64,000 nt of DNA, from NCBI GenBank assembly GCA_026417555.1, contig JAOADA010000001.1, forward strand, positions 146,195 through 210,194. Reading direction: 5' to 3'. This document shows positions 16,933-25,099 of the stretch, in pieces. The notes below the pieces were generated by a model that made no database searches, was not told where the DNA came from, and worked only from the letters and a program-made list of their open reading frames with translations. Source of the DNA: Brevinematales bacterium. GTDB taxonomy: Bacteria; Spirochaetota; Brevinematia; Brevinematales; Thermospiraceae. Position numbers and translations under genes: made by a program. Positions within the stretch are counted from its first letter, which is position 1; each line of letters starts with the position of its first letter.

Positions 16933-18081
16933 TTAAAACTGCTGCAGATATTTCACAATTTGGGTGTTTTTCGCTTCTCTTGCCCAATCAAGAGCCTCAA
17001 GTCCGTCTTCGTCTTTGGCATGGACATTGGCACCATTTTCCACAAGGAGCTTGACGATTTGGAGGTTGCCTCCATAGGCAGCAAGCATGAGAGGGGTAAC
17101 CTGTTCTTTGGATTTCTTGTTGATGCTAGCCCCCTTCTCAAGAAGATACTTGGCTATCTCGTAGTGTCCTTCTCGACAGGCATGAAAGAAGGGGGTCCAT
17201 CCCTTGTTGTTGACAGGATCGATTTCTGCGCCTTTTTCCACGAGATATTTCACTATGGAGAAGTTTCCATTCTTTGCGGCTATAAAGAGGGGGGTCCAGA
17301 GATCAGTATCCTTCTCGTTGATATTTAGTCCCTGGTCCACGAGGTACTGGACATTTTCAAGGTTTCCACTTGCTGCGGCATAAAAGAGGGCTGTCCAGTT
17401 ATCTTTGTCTTTGGCTTTGAGGTTGGCATTTTTCGATTGGAGGTATTTGATCATCTCCACGTCAGCCCAGCGTGCCGCTGCCATCACAGGAGTATATCCC
17501 TCTTTGTCAGCGATGTTAACCTGAGCTTTGTTGTTGATGAGTAACTGGGCAATGTCGAGATGATTGTTTCGTACGGCATAAAAGAGGGCTGTCCAGCCAT
17601 CTTTGTCTTTGGCTTCGATGTCAGCTTTTTTGCTAATGAGATAACTCACGATATCAGTGTGGCCTTGACTCGCGGCGATGGAAAGGACAGTGGCTGCATT
17701 GGAGGTGATCTTTTGTTCCAAGTTAACACCATGTTCTACCAGAGCATAGACAATATTAATATGGCCCTCATAACAGGCTTCTCCCATGGCACTCCATAGC
17801 GTGTAGGAGAGAAGATGAACATCAGCCCCCGCTTGGAGAAGTTTTTTGACCACGGCAAGTTGGTTTTTGTTGGCAGCTCCCTGAAGAGCAAAAAGGCCCT
17901 CATTCCCCACACGCGCATTTACGTCAACCCCCTCGGTGAGAAGTTTTTCGACAGTAGCAAGGTCTCCAGTGTAGCTTGCTTTGATGAGTAAGGCCTGTTT
18001 TTCTTCTGGTCTCATCGAATTACACCCGAGAACGACTGTTCCTACCACTATGGCAAGAAGAATTCTTATTGTGTGTTTCAT
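16933..18081 (-). CDS. Ankyrin-repeat lipoprotein
   Basis: A 382-residue protein with a lipoprotein signal peptide (hydrophobic core then VVLGC, Cys about 20) and about ten ankyrin repeats filling residues 30-380, many with the consensus DGWTALFYAVRNNHLDIAQLL and AKDKDNWTALFYAAASGNLE. It is likely anchored in the periplasm or outer membrane and acts by protein binding; no catalytic domain is seen. Repeats are well preserved and similar to one another, consistent with recent internal duplication. It is a single-gene unit with a strong promoter that overlaps a 28-bp perfect palindrome, and a clear terminator. GGAGGTG precedes the ATG. Confidence 0.9.
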   Translation of the reverse strand: MKHTIRILLAIVVGTVVLGCNSMRPEEKQALLIKASYTGDLATVEKLLTEGVDVNARVGNEGLFALQGAANKNQLAVVKKLLQAGADVHLLSYTLWSAMGEACYEGHINIVYALVEHGVNLEQKITSNAATVLSIAASQGHTDIVSYLISKKADIEAKDKDGWTALFYAVRNNHLDIAQLLINNKAQVNIADKEGYTPVMAAARWADVEMIKYLQSKNANLKAKDKDNWTALFYAAASGNLENVQYLVDQGLNINEKDTDLWTPLFIAAKNGNFSIVKYLVEKGAEIDPVNNKGWTPFFHACREGHYEIAKYLLEKGASINKKSKEQVTPLMLAAYGGNLQIVKLLVENGANVHAKDEDGLEALDWAREAKNTQIVKYLQQF

Positions 18082-18106
18082 AACACACCTCCATCTTTAA
18101 TAATAG

Positions 18107-18134
18107 AGAGAAGTGGAAAATTTTCCACTTCTCT
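18107..18134. promoter_or_regulatory. 28-bp perfect palindrome at the ankyrin-gene promoter, likely operator
   Basis: Arms AGAGAAGTGGAAAA (18107-18120) and TTTTCCACTTCTCT (18121-18134) are exact reverse complements with no spacer. It begins directly next to the -10 box and spans about -6 to +21 of the predicted transcript, the classical place for a repressor site. It would also form a 5' hairpin in the mRNA. Confidence 0.6.
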
Positions 18135-18163
18135 AGTATAGCAAAGAGAAACATTATTTGCAA
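18135..18163 (-). promoter_or_regulatory. Sigma70-type promoter of the ankyrin lipoprotein gene
   Basis: Minus strand: TTGCAA (18163-18158), exactly 17 bases, TATACT (18140-18135), immediately followed by the 28-bp palindrome. Confidence 0.8.
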
Positions 18164-18305
18164 TTTTCATGGAGGTGTGGTGTACTTTTTTTCTCTGGAA
18201 TGGGATCCCAGTACCGGGGCTTGAGGGAGAGAATTTTCTCTTTTCAATGACTCAGGAGGAAGAGATGGTTTGCTATTCTGATAACAGCTTGAGGAGGCCT
18301 GTTTT

Positions 18306-18334
18306 TTGAAAAAAATTTTGGGTAGTGGTATACT
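18306..18334 (+). promoter_or_regulatory. Sigma70-type promoter of the CBM48 lipoprotein/M16 operon
   Basis: TTGAAA (18306-18311), 17-base spacer, TATACT (18329-18334), 28 bases before the ATG at 18363. Confidence 0.75.
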
Positions 18335-18362
18335 CTACCATAAGCGAAAAAGGGGGGCGTAT

Positions 18363-18767
18363 ATGAAAAAGCTGATAAAAGAAGTACCTTGGTGGGTGGT
18401 GATGGGCTTTCTTTTAGTTGCCTGTGGAAGTAGTACGGTTAATTTGTTGAGAGCAAAGGGGATCCGTGGAAAGTATGCTCCCTTGGTGAGAGAAAATAGT
18501 GTGACTTTTGCTTTGGATGCACCAGAGGCAGAGATAGTTACCATTTGTGGGACGTTTAATGGTTGGAATCCCGAGAGCACTCCTCTTACGAGAGGTGAGG
18601 ATGGGGTTTGGAGGATTACTCTTACACTTACGAGGGGGAAAAAATATGTTTACAAGTTTGTGATGGATGGATACTGGCTTGCTGATCCAGAGAATCCTGA
18701 TGTAGAACCAGATGGTTCAGGAGGGTATAACTCTGTTGTTGTGGTGAAAGAAGGGGGAAAGAAATGA
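18363..18767 (+). CDS. Lipoprotein with CBM48/AMPK-type glycogen-binding-like domain
   Basis: A 134-residue lipoprotein: signal peptide ending in LLVACGSS (Cys about 20), then a single beta-sandwich domain of the CBM48/AMPK1 type with VTFALDAPEAEIVTICGTFNGWNP, GEDGVWRITLTLTRGKKYVYKFVMDG and WLADPENPDVEPDGSGGYNSVV. Such domains bind alpha-glucans or sit in glycogen enzymes; a free lipoprotein form suggests surface or periplasmic glucan binding, or a structural role. GGGGGGCG precedes ATG 18363. It overlaps the following M16 peptidase gene (ATGA). A paralogue lies at 24661-25041. Confidence 0.82.
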   Translation: MKKLIKEVPWWVVMGFLLVACGSSTVNLLRAKGIRGKYAPLVRENSVTFALDAPEAEIVTICGTFNGWNPESTPLTRGEDGVWRITLTLTRGKKYVYKFVMDGYWLADPENPDVEPDGSGGYNSVVVVKEGGKK

Positions 18768-21367
18768 AAAAAGTGTGTAGGATAGTCGGTTTTCTTGTTC
18801 TTTTTGTGAGGGTGTGGGGGCTTGATTGGGAGCATCTTCCCTTTCTCCAAAATGTTGAGACCCTTCGACTTTCGAATGGGCTCATTGTGTACCTTCAGAG
18901 GGATACGTCCACCCCCCTTGTGTTTGTGTCTGTGGTGTACAAAGTAGGTTTTCGTTCTGAGGCTACCAATCAACGGGGATATACCCATCTCTTGGAACAC
19001 ATGATGTTCAAGGGGAGTACCAACTATCCGAAAGGGGTTCTGCATCAGAGGTATGGAGAGGAAGGTATTCGTTACAATGCCTATACTGCCGAGGACATGA
19101 CACTTTACTATGCTTTTGGGCCCGTCGGAAGCCTTGAGACGATACTGTCTATAGAGGCAGACAGGATGCAGGGGCTTCTCATGGAGAAAGAAGAATTCAA
19201 ACGAGAAAGACAGGTTGTAGCCGATGAACTTTGTGGCTATGAGGCCAATCCCTCTTTTCAACTTCAGATGGCAATGTTGGAAAAGTTTGTTTCTGGGCAT
19301 CCATTAAGCTGGGGACCAGGAAAGGCTACTGATCTCTTGCAAGCTTCTTATGAGGACGTGATGAAACTCTATCGTACTTACTATGTGCCTAACAATGCCT
19401 TTCTCTTGGTTATTGGGAATGTAGAGAGAAAAACTCTTGTAGATCTGCTGGGAAAATACTTTGCCGCAATTCCTGCTCATCCTTCTCTTCCTCAAGACAT
19501 TCCTTGCCCACCCAGTTTTTCTCCAGGACAGGTGGTGTCTGTGAGTGGTCCTGCTGAAGAGAGCTTCGGGAGGCTTCTCTTTGGATCTTCTGGTTTTTCC
19601 TATACTCATCGAGATTCTCTTGTTGGGTATTTTATTGTTGAAGCGGGACTTGTGCGGGGTATTGAAGCAACTTTTACCCTGGATGCGAGTTTTTTTTCTT
19701 TGGACTACGAGAGGTCTCCCTCTTTTCCTGGCATGCAAATCGAAAGAGAGTATCTCCAGAAAGAATTGCCCCGGGCGCGTCACGCCCTTTATCAGCGATA
19801 TCGACTTCAAAAGAATGATCTTGAAGAAAGGGGGATGATGTTGAGTTCTTTGCTTCGGTATGGGGATATCTCCCAAATACAACGCTGGATGGCTTTGTTT
19901 GATACCGTGACTGTGGATGAGGTTTCTCAGTTTTTGCAGAGAGTTATGGTGGCTTCTCATGCCATATCTGGGTATTTTACAGCGACACAGTATGACCAAA
20001 ACCGTCGACCAACCCCGGTGAGTTTCCAGACGGTGGAAAATTTTGGTTTCTCAGCAGTTATGAAACGCGTGTGGAATGAAAAGGAGAGCCAGGATCTTGT
20101 GAGGCGCCATGAAAAGGTTTATAGAGATATCTCCACTCACCAACAAAATTTTTTTCAGGGAGTCAAGCGTTATGTTCTTTCCAATGGGATTGTTATTCTC
20201 ATAAAGCCTCTCACCAATTCCCCCTTGGTTTCTTTGGCCTGGGAATTCCGTGATGATGCCTTTCGTGAGGCAAAGCCCTACCAAGAGACGTTTTTGCAAT
20301 GGTATATCAGCGAGGGTGGACCACAGTACACCCTGAGAAAAAAGCTTGAAGAACGGGGAGCATGGGGATCAGCATTTTCTCTCAATGTGGATGTTTCTGA
20401 TTGGAGAGAGGCTTTGGCTTATCTTGCCAAAATGTATATGAATCGAAAGATATCGCCCCTTGTTCTTGAGGAAATGAAAGAGAAATACCTCTTGCGACAT
20501 TCCCATGAGAAAGAACACCCTAGCCCTTTCTCTCATATAAAAAGAATACTCTCTGAGAGGCTTTTTGAACCGTATGTTTTCTTAGACATAGGGGCACGAA
20601 AAGAAGATATTCTTGGCCTTCACGTTATGGATATTGAAAAGATGTACCATGCGATTTTCAGACCAGAAAACATGGTAATAGCGGTAGTAGGCAATGTGCC
20701 TGAGAAAGAGATACTTTCGGAAGTAGAAAGGTTATTTTTGGGTTGGAACCCACCTTCTTCTCCTCTCAAACCATATAAAACTGTCTTCAAGAAGGACCGG
20801 AGACAGAGTGTGTTGGAGATAACATGGCCCGGAGATCAGGCAAGGGTACTTATTGCGGGCAAATGGGGGGTCTCCTATACCAATGAGAGACAGTGGGTTC
20901 AGGGACTTCTGGCAAACCATATCTTTGGGGGCTCTGGTTTTTCCTCTTGGTTGATGCAAGATATTCGTGACAAGAGTGGATTGACGTATTCCATTGAAAG
21001 TGATCTTTCTCTTCTCTCTTATACGTTAGGAGAAACCCTTTTTCTCTGTGAATTCACTACCTTCAAACATATGGTGAAGGATATCCTTGACATGTACCAG
21101 AAAAAACTTTTGGATTTTCAAAACAATGGTCCCCATGAGTGTGAGCTTCTTCAGCATAAAATGGAGAAGTATGCTGAGGAGGTTTTTGCTCTTCGTTCCC
21201 CAGAAGACATGGCTTCTCGCTTGGCATACAATGAAGCCTATCGTGGTCGGTATGATTATACCCTTCGGTACCTTCAGTATCTCTACGATACCACAGCGGA
21301 GGATGTGAAGCGTGTTTCTCGAGAGGCATTTCCCCAGGGGGATGAAATTATTATAATAGCAAAATAA
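18764..21367 (+). CDS. Secreted M16 (insulinase/PqqL-like) zinc metallopeptidase
   Basis: An 867-residue protein with a signal peptide (MKKVCRIVGFLVLFVRVWG) and two M16 units. The first unit carries the inverted zinc motif HLLEH (75-79, in GYTHLLEHMMFKGS) and downstream acidic residues in ADELCGYEANP. The second (from about 475, starting RYVLSNGIVILIKP) lacks this motif and should be the inactive partner lobe. Such proteins degrade small peptides in a closed chamber, here in the periplasm. It is coupled by a four-base overlap to the CBM48-like lipoprotein, an unusual partner. No clear terminator follows; an AT-rich palindrome lies downstream. Confidence 0.9.
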   Translation: MKKVCRIVGFLVLFVRVWGLDWEHLPFLQNVETLRLSNGLIVYLQRDTSTPLVFVSVVYKVGFRSEATNQRGYTHLLEHMMFKGSTNYPKGVLHQRYGEEGIRYNAYTAEDMTLYYAFGPVGSLETILSIEADRMQGLLMEKEEFKRERQVVADELCGYEANPSFQLQMAMLEKFVSGHPLSWGPGKATDLLQASYEDVMKLYRTYYVPNNAFLLVIGNVERKTLVDLLGKYFAAIPAHPSLPQDIPCPPSFSPGQVVSVSGPAEESFGRLLFGSSGFSYTHRDSLVGYFIVEAGLVRGIEATFTLDASFFSLDYERSPSFPGMQIEREYLQKELPRARHALYQRYRLQKNDLEERGMMLSSLLRYGDISQIQRWMALFDTVTVDEVSQFLQRVMVASHAISGYFTATQYDQNRRPTPVSFQTVENFGFSAVMKRVWNEKESQDLVRRHEKVYRDISTHQQNFFQGVKRYVLSNGIVILIKPLTNSPLVSLAWEFRDDAFREAKPYQETFLQWYISEGGPQYTLRKKLEERGAWGSAFSLNVDVSDWREALAYLAKMYMNRKISPLVLEEMKEKYLLRHSHEKEHPSPFSHIKRILSERLFEPYVFLDIGARKEDILGLHVMDIEKMYHAIFRPENMVIAVVGNVPEKEILSEVERLFLGWNPPSSPLKPYKTVFKKDRRQSVLEITWPGDQARVLIAGKWGVSYTNERQWVQGLLANHIFGGSGFSSWLMQDIRDKSGLTYSIESDLSLLSYTLGETLFLCEFTTFKHMVKDILDMYQKKLLDFQNNGPHECELLQHKMEKYAEEVFALRSPEDMASRLAYNEAYRGRYDYTLRYLQYLYDTTAEDVKRVSREAFPQGDEIIIIAK

Positions 21368-21394
21368 AACATAATTAAAATATATTATATTCAA

Positions 21395-21416
21395 TATATT
21401 CTATATATAGAATATA
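21395..21416. repeat. 22-bp AT-rich perfect palindrome
   Basis: Centre CTATATATAG flanked by ATATT/AATAT and one more pair. It lies 28 bases after the M16 stop in a run of almost pure A/T (21361-21424). No T tract follows, so it is not a standard terminator. Confidence 0.4.
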
Positions 21417-21530
21417 ATTAAAAACTTCAGGGGGAGAAGGGTGAAAGGGTGCTGGAGAGAAAGATTTGTAGGATAGGGTGTGAGACATCGCTTTCTGAAA
21501 AAGTTTAAAAAATTATGAACCATTCTTGAC

Positions 21531-21559
21531 TTGACAAAAGGGTGAAGATACCCTATACT
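21531..21559 (+). promoter_or_regulatory. Sigma70-type promoter of the TspO-like gene
   Basis: Perfect TTGACA (21531-21536), 17-base spacer, TATACT (21554-21559), 29 bases before the ATG. Confidence 0.82.
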
Positions 21560-21588
21560 GAAGAAAAACATTTCAGGAGGTTTTTTTT

Positions 21589-22374
21589 ATGAGGAAAAAG
21601 GCTTTGGGACTCAGTATTCTTAATCTTTTCTTGGTGGTGGCTACCATTGGGGTGAATGTGTTGGCCAATGCTCTTCCCCTGAATGGGAAAAACACAGGTG
21701 TGCTTTCTGATCAATATCCGAACCTTTTTGTTCCGGCAGGACTCACTTTTTCTATCTGGGGATTGATTTATGTTCTCTTTCTTGTGTATGTGGGGTATCA
21801 TCTTGTGGTTTCTCTTCGTGATGATAGACAGGCTGAGAATTATGTTCCTTCTCAAGTGGCTTTTGCCCTGTCATGTCTTCTGAACATGGGCTGGATTTTC
21901 GCTTGGCATTATGAACAGGTTGGGCTTTCGGTTCTTATCATGATAGCGCTTTTGTTGACACTTCTTTTTATTTTTACTTTTCAGCGAAGGCAAAAGATCT
22001 ATGGGCAGATTGGTCTTGCTGCTGTGATTCCCATAGATGTGTATACAGGCTGGATCACTGTAGCCACCATTGCAAATGTCACAGCGTGGCTTGTCCACGT
22101 GGGATGGAATGGTTTTGGAATATCCCCTGATGTGTGGACAATGCTTATGATTTCTGTAGGGGCCATCGTAGGGGTGTTGGTGCTTCTTCGTTATCAAGCA
22201 CTTGCGTATGGGGCTGTGATTCTCTGGGCTTATATAGGGATTATTCTGAAGCGTTCAGCCACTATGCCTGTGTATCAAAATGTTATTGTGACAACGTGGA
22301 TAGCGATCGGAGTGATTTCTCTGATGATGTTACAAGCCACTTTTGTTCTTTGGAGAACCAAAAGAAGGACCTAA
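21589..22374 (+). CDS. Tryptophan-rich (TspO/MBR-like) membrane protein
   Basis: A 261-residue protein made almost wholly of hydrophobic helices (about seven). The N-terminal part NVLANALPLNGKNTGVLSDQYPNLFVPAGLTFSIWGLIYVLFL is the signature of the longer bacterial proteins annotated as tryptophan-rich sensory protein; LNMGWIFAWHYEQVGLSVLIM and VYTGWITVATIANVTAW follow. TspO relatives bind porphyrins or other tetrapyrroles and modulate membrane processes, but the role of the long form is not established. AGGAGG lies upstream of ATG 21589. It is a single-gene unit with a consensus promoter. Confidence 0.8.
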   Translation: MRKKALGLSILNLFLVVATIGVNVLANALPLNGKNTGVLSDQYPNLFVPAGLTFSIWGLIYVLFLVYVGYHLVVSLRDDRQAENYVPSQVAFALSCLLNMGWIFAWHYEQVGLSVLIMIALLLTLLFIFTFQRRQKIYGQIGLAAVIPIDVYTGWITVATIANVTAWLVHVGWNGFGISPDVWTMLMISVGAIVGVLVLLRYQALAYGAVILWAYIGIILKRSATMPVYQNVIVTTWIAIGVISLMMLQATFVLWRTKRRT

Positions 22375-22380
22375 AATGAC

Positions 22381-22409
22381 TTGATTTTTTTCTGATTTTG
22401 TGCTATAAT
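22381..22409 (+). promoter_or_regulatory. Promoter of tRNA-Gly
   Basis: TTGATT (22381-22386), 17-base spacer, perfect TATAAT (22404-22409), 11 bases before the tRNA. Confidence 0.8.
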
Positions 22410-22420
22410 AAAAAGGTTAT

Positions 22421-22492
<72 letters not shown>

Positions 22493-22495
22493 TTT

Positions 22496-22525
22496 CCCCG
22501 GAAGGAGTGTCTTCCGGGGTTTTTT
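22496..22525 (+). terminator. Terminator of tRNA-Gly
   Basis: 9-bp stem CCCCGGAAG/CTTCCGGGG, loop GAGTGT, then T6. It starts four bases after the tRNA. Confidence 0.9.
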
Positions 22526-22545
22526 GTTGAAAAATGGTTTTTTCG

Positions 22546-22573
22546 TTGACTTTTTTGAAAAGTTGGGTATAAT
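22546..22573 (+). promoter_or_regulatory. Sigma70-type promoter of the 7TM-SpoIIE gene
   Basis: TTGACT (22546-22551), 16-base spacer, perfect TATAAT (22568-22573), 21 bases before the ATG. Confidence 0.78.
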
Positions 22574-22594
22574 ATTAGTGAGAAGAGTGAGTGC

Positions 22595-24664
22595 ATGAAA
22601 CGAGGGTGGTTTCTTTGGCTGTGGTGGGTGGGTATAGGTGCTGTCTTGTATGCGGGTGGGGGTACTTTGGACATCAGCCAAACAGATTGGCAGAGAGGGC
22701 GTACCGTTCGTCTCTCGGGGGAGTGGCTTTTTTATCCTTTTCAACTTTTGGATCCTGCGACGACACGGTGGGAAGATCATGAGTCCTTGATTATCAAAGT
22801 GCCGGATTCGTGGCATAGGTACAGCTGGAAGGGAAAACCTCTTCCCGCGTATGGGTATGGGACATATCGTTTGGTGATCTTTTCGACGGATGAGCCACTT
22901 TTGTTGGGACTTCGTGTTCCTTTTTTGACGAGTGCCTACAGCCTGTATATCAATGGAAAGCATATGCTCTCGGAGGGGAAAGTAGGTACCAATCGAGAAT
23001 CCTACATTCCTCATATGGTGCCACGCTATGTCACCTTTTCTAATAGTGCTATTCTTGAGCTTGTGGTCCAGATTGCCAACTTTTATGACAATAAAGGGGG
23101 GATGTACAATACTATTGAACTTGGGCTCTGGGATACTATCCATGCGAGGCGCAATCTCAATATCGCTATAGATATTTTCCTGGTGGGGGCCTTGTTTATC
23201 ATGGCGGTGTATCACTTGGCTTTGTTTACCCTTCAAAGAAAAGAAAAGGGAATTCTTTATTTTTCTTTGTTGGCTTTAACGCTGGCTATACGAACTCTTA
23301 TCAATCATGAGTGTTTGTTTCATTTGTATATTTACGATCTTTCGTGGAGAACTTCTATTCGGATGGATTTTGTTTTGGTTAATCTCATCACCATATGGGT
23401 GGTAGCGTTTATGCGAACGGTGTTTTCTTCTTCTTGGTACTCTCGTCTTCTCAAATATGCTATTGGATTTTATGGAGTGCTGACGGTGATTGATCTTGTA
23501 TTTCCGGAAGAGGTTTATTTTCATACGCAAATGGTCTACATCTGGGTAACTGTTCCTTTGGGATTTTCTCTTTTGGTGGCTTTGGTGAGAGAAGTGTTTC
23601 GTCATAATGCGGAAGCCGGCTTACTTTTGATGGGGTTTTCTGCTTTCTTTCTGACAGCCTTGAATGATATCTTTTATGCTATTCAGAAATTTAATGTTTT
23701 TGAGATTTATCTGACACCGTTTGGTCAGCTTGTTTTTATCTTTTTTCAGGCTTTTGTGTTGTCACGCCGTTTTTCTGTAGCTTACCAAACCTCTGAAAGA
23801 CTCAAACACAATCTCGAAGAAGAGGTCAAGCGTCAAACCATCGAACTCCTCAGTGAGAAGAATAAACTCCTTCAGAAAAATCATATGATTCAGGAGGAAT
23901 TGGAGCTTGCTCGTCAGATCCAACTTCAGTTTATCCCCTCGATTCCACCAGCTCATAATTTTGCGTTTTACTTTCATCCGATGATTCAGGTGGGAGGGGA
24001 TTTTTTTGATATTCATCAGATTGATACCCACAAGTGGGGGATTTTTATTAGTGATGTGTCTGGGCATGGGGTTCCTGCGGCTTTTATTACTTCTCTTATT
24101 AAGAGTTATCTCTTGCAAACCCCTCATGTGCATGATCCGGAGAATCTTCTCTATGGTTTGAATGATTTTCTTTTTCCTTATCTTGCAGGGAATTTTGTTA
24201 CCTCCCTGTATCTTGTGTATGATGAGGATCAGGCTACTCTTTTGTACGCGAATGCAGGGCATTTGGATCCCCTTCTCATCATGTCGTCTGGGTCTATTTC
24301 TGCACTTCCGTGTTTGAAAAGAGGGGTGCCGCTTGGAATCCTCTCTCGCGAAGAGCTTTTTCTTATGGACAAAGGGTACAAGAATCACACCTACAAGTTC
24401 GAAGAGGGGAGATTGCTTCTTTTTACTGATGGGCTTATTGAGGCGATAAGCCAACGGCTCCATGTGCCTTTTGAAGAGATTCTCTGGGGACTCCCCTGGA
24501 AGGATCTTTCTTCTCTTTCTGCTACCGAGATCGTGATGGCCATTGTTGACAATTTCAAGACCCATATCCAACTTGAAAATGTGATGGATGATATCTGTCT
24601 TTTGTGTATAGAACCGGTGGGTTCGTCTTTAGTATCATCATCCTTTTCGGAGGTGGTGAGGTGA
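22595..24664 (+). CDS. 7TM-DISM-type sensor with SpoIIE (PP2C) phosphatase output
   Basis: A 689-residue membrane sensor. Order: signal sequence, an extracytoplasmic beta-rich domain of the 7TMR-DISMED2 kind (about 25-185, RLSGEWLFYPFQLLDP and YGTYRLVIFS), about seven membrane helices (about 190-395), a coiled coil (about 400-455), and a SpoIIE-type PP2C domain (about 455-680). The metal-binding acidic residues are present in VGGDFFD (about 465-471), DVSGHGVPAAF (about 487) and NVMDDIC near the end. Such phosphatases usually dephosphorylate a STAS anti-anti-sigma protein. A kinase/STAS pair lies at 58751-59596. It is coupled (GTGA overlap) to a CBM48-like lipoprotein that might be a sensor partner. 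Confidence 0.9.
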   Translation: MKRGWFLWLWWVGIGAVLYAGGGTLDISQTDWQRGRTVRLSGEWLFYPFQLLDPATTRWEDHESLIIKVPDSWHRYSWKGKPLPAYGYGTYRLVIFSTDEPLLLGLRVPFLTSAYSLYINGKHMLSEGKVGTNRESYIPHMVPRYVTFSNSAILELVVQIANFYDNKGGMYNTIELGLWDTIHARRNLNIAIDIFLVGALFIMAVYHLALFTLQRKEKGILYFSLLALTLAIRTLINHECLFHLYIYDLSWRTSIRMDFVLVNLITIWVVAFMRTVFSSSWYSRLLKYAIGFYGVLTVIDLVFPEEVYFHTQMVYIWVTVPLGFSLLVALVREVFRHNAEAGLLLMGFSAFFLTALNDIFYAIQKFNVFEIYLTPFGQLVFIFFQAFVLSRRFSVAYQTSERLKHNLEEEVKRQTIELLSEKNKLLQKNHMIQEELELARQIQLQFIPSIPPAHNFAFYFHPMIQVGGDFFDIHQIDTHKWGIFISDVSGHGVPAAFITSLIKSYLLQTPHVHDPENLLYGLNDFLFPYLAGNFVTSLYLVYDEDQATLLYANAGHLDPLLIMSSGSISALPCLKRGVPLGILSREELFLMDKGYKNHTYKFEEGRLLLFTDGLIEAISQRLHVPFEEILWGLPWKDLSSLSATEIVMAIVDNFKTHIQLENVMDDICLLCIEPVGSSLVSSSFSEVVR

Positions 24665-25041
24665 AAAGGAAAAGCCTCTATTGGATTTGTGTGTTCTTTC
24701 TTGTGTTTGGGTGTGAGAAAGCTCAAAAACAAGAGGCCCAAGGGCCGAAACCAGGGGTTTTTGTGTTGGGGAGTATTGTGCTTTTTGTGTATAGGGCACC
24801 CTCGAACCATATCACCAATGTGGCTCTCACAGGGGATTTTTTTGGATGGAAGAGGGAGGGGTTCCCTTTATCCTATGATCCAGCCGTAAATCTTTGGCGT
24901 ATCTCCCTTGCTCTTGAGCCGGGAATGTACCAGTACAAGTACATCCTCAATGGTAGTGTCTGGACCAATGATCCGTATAATCCATCTGTTTCTCCTGATG
25001 GAAAAGGAGGCCTCAATTCTGTCCTTCAGGTAAAACCGTAA
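24661..25041 (+). CDS. Second CBM48-like lipoprotein, coupled to the SpoIIE sensor
   Basis: A 126-residue lipoprotein with signal peptide ending VFGCEK and one CBM48/AMPK-type beta-sandwich: VALTGDFFGWKREGFPL, NLWRISLALEPGMYQYKYIL, WTNDPYNPSVSPDGKGGLNS. It is clearly homologous to the protein at 18363-18767. The GTG start at 24661 overlaps the upstream stop (GTGA) and GGAGG lies upstream; an in-frame ATG at 24604 lies inside the sensor gene without a ribosome site. Linkage to a 7TM sensor suggests glucan sensing, which is an inference. A 13-bp hairpin follows the stop. Confidence 0.8.
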   Translation: MKRKSLYWICVFFLVFGCEKAQKQEAQGPKPGVFVLGSIVLFVYRAPSNHITNVALTGDFFGWKREGFPLSYDPAVNLWRISLALEPGMYQYKYILNGSVWTNDPYNPSVSPDGKGGLNSVLQVKP

Positions 25042-25042
25042 C

Positions 25043-25076
25043 CCTTGCGTCCTTTGTTTCTCCAAAGGACGCAAGG
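25043..25076. terminator. Strong hairpin between convergent genes, no T tract
   Basis: 13-bp perfect stem CCTTGCGTCCTTT/AAAGGACGCAAGG with an 8-base loop, starting 1 base after the lipoprotein stop and 23 bases after the end of the convergent transporter gene. Neither strand has a U tract next to it, so it may act as an mRNA end stabiliser or a factor-dependent terminator. Confidence 0.5.
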
Positions 25077-25099
25077 ATGGTAGTCGTGTGGCAGGGTTT

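Noticed and set aside
18169-18305. Possible 46-codon ORF between the ankyrin and CBM48 genes
   Set aside because: No ribosome-binding site and no plausible promoter; it ends exactly in the T-rich promoter region.
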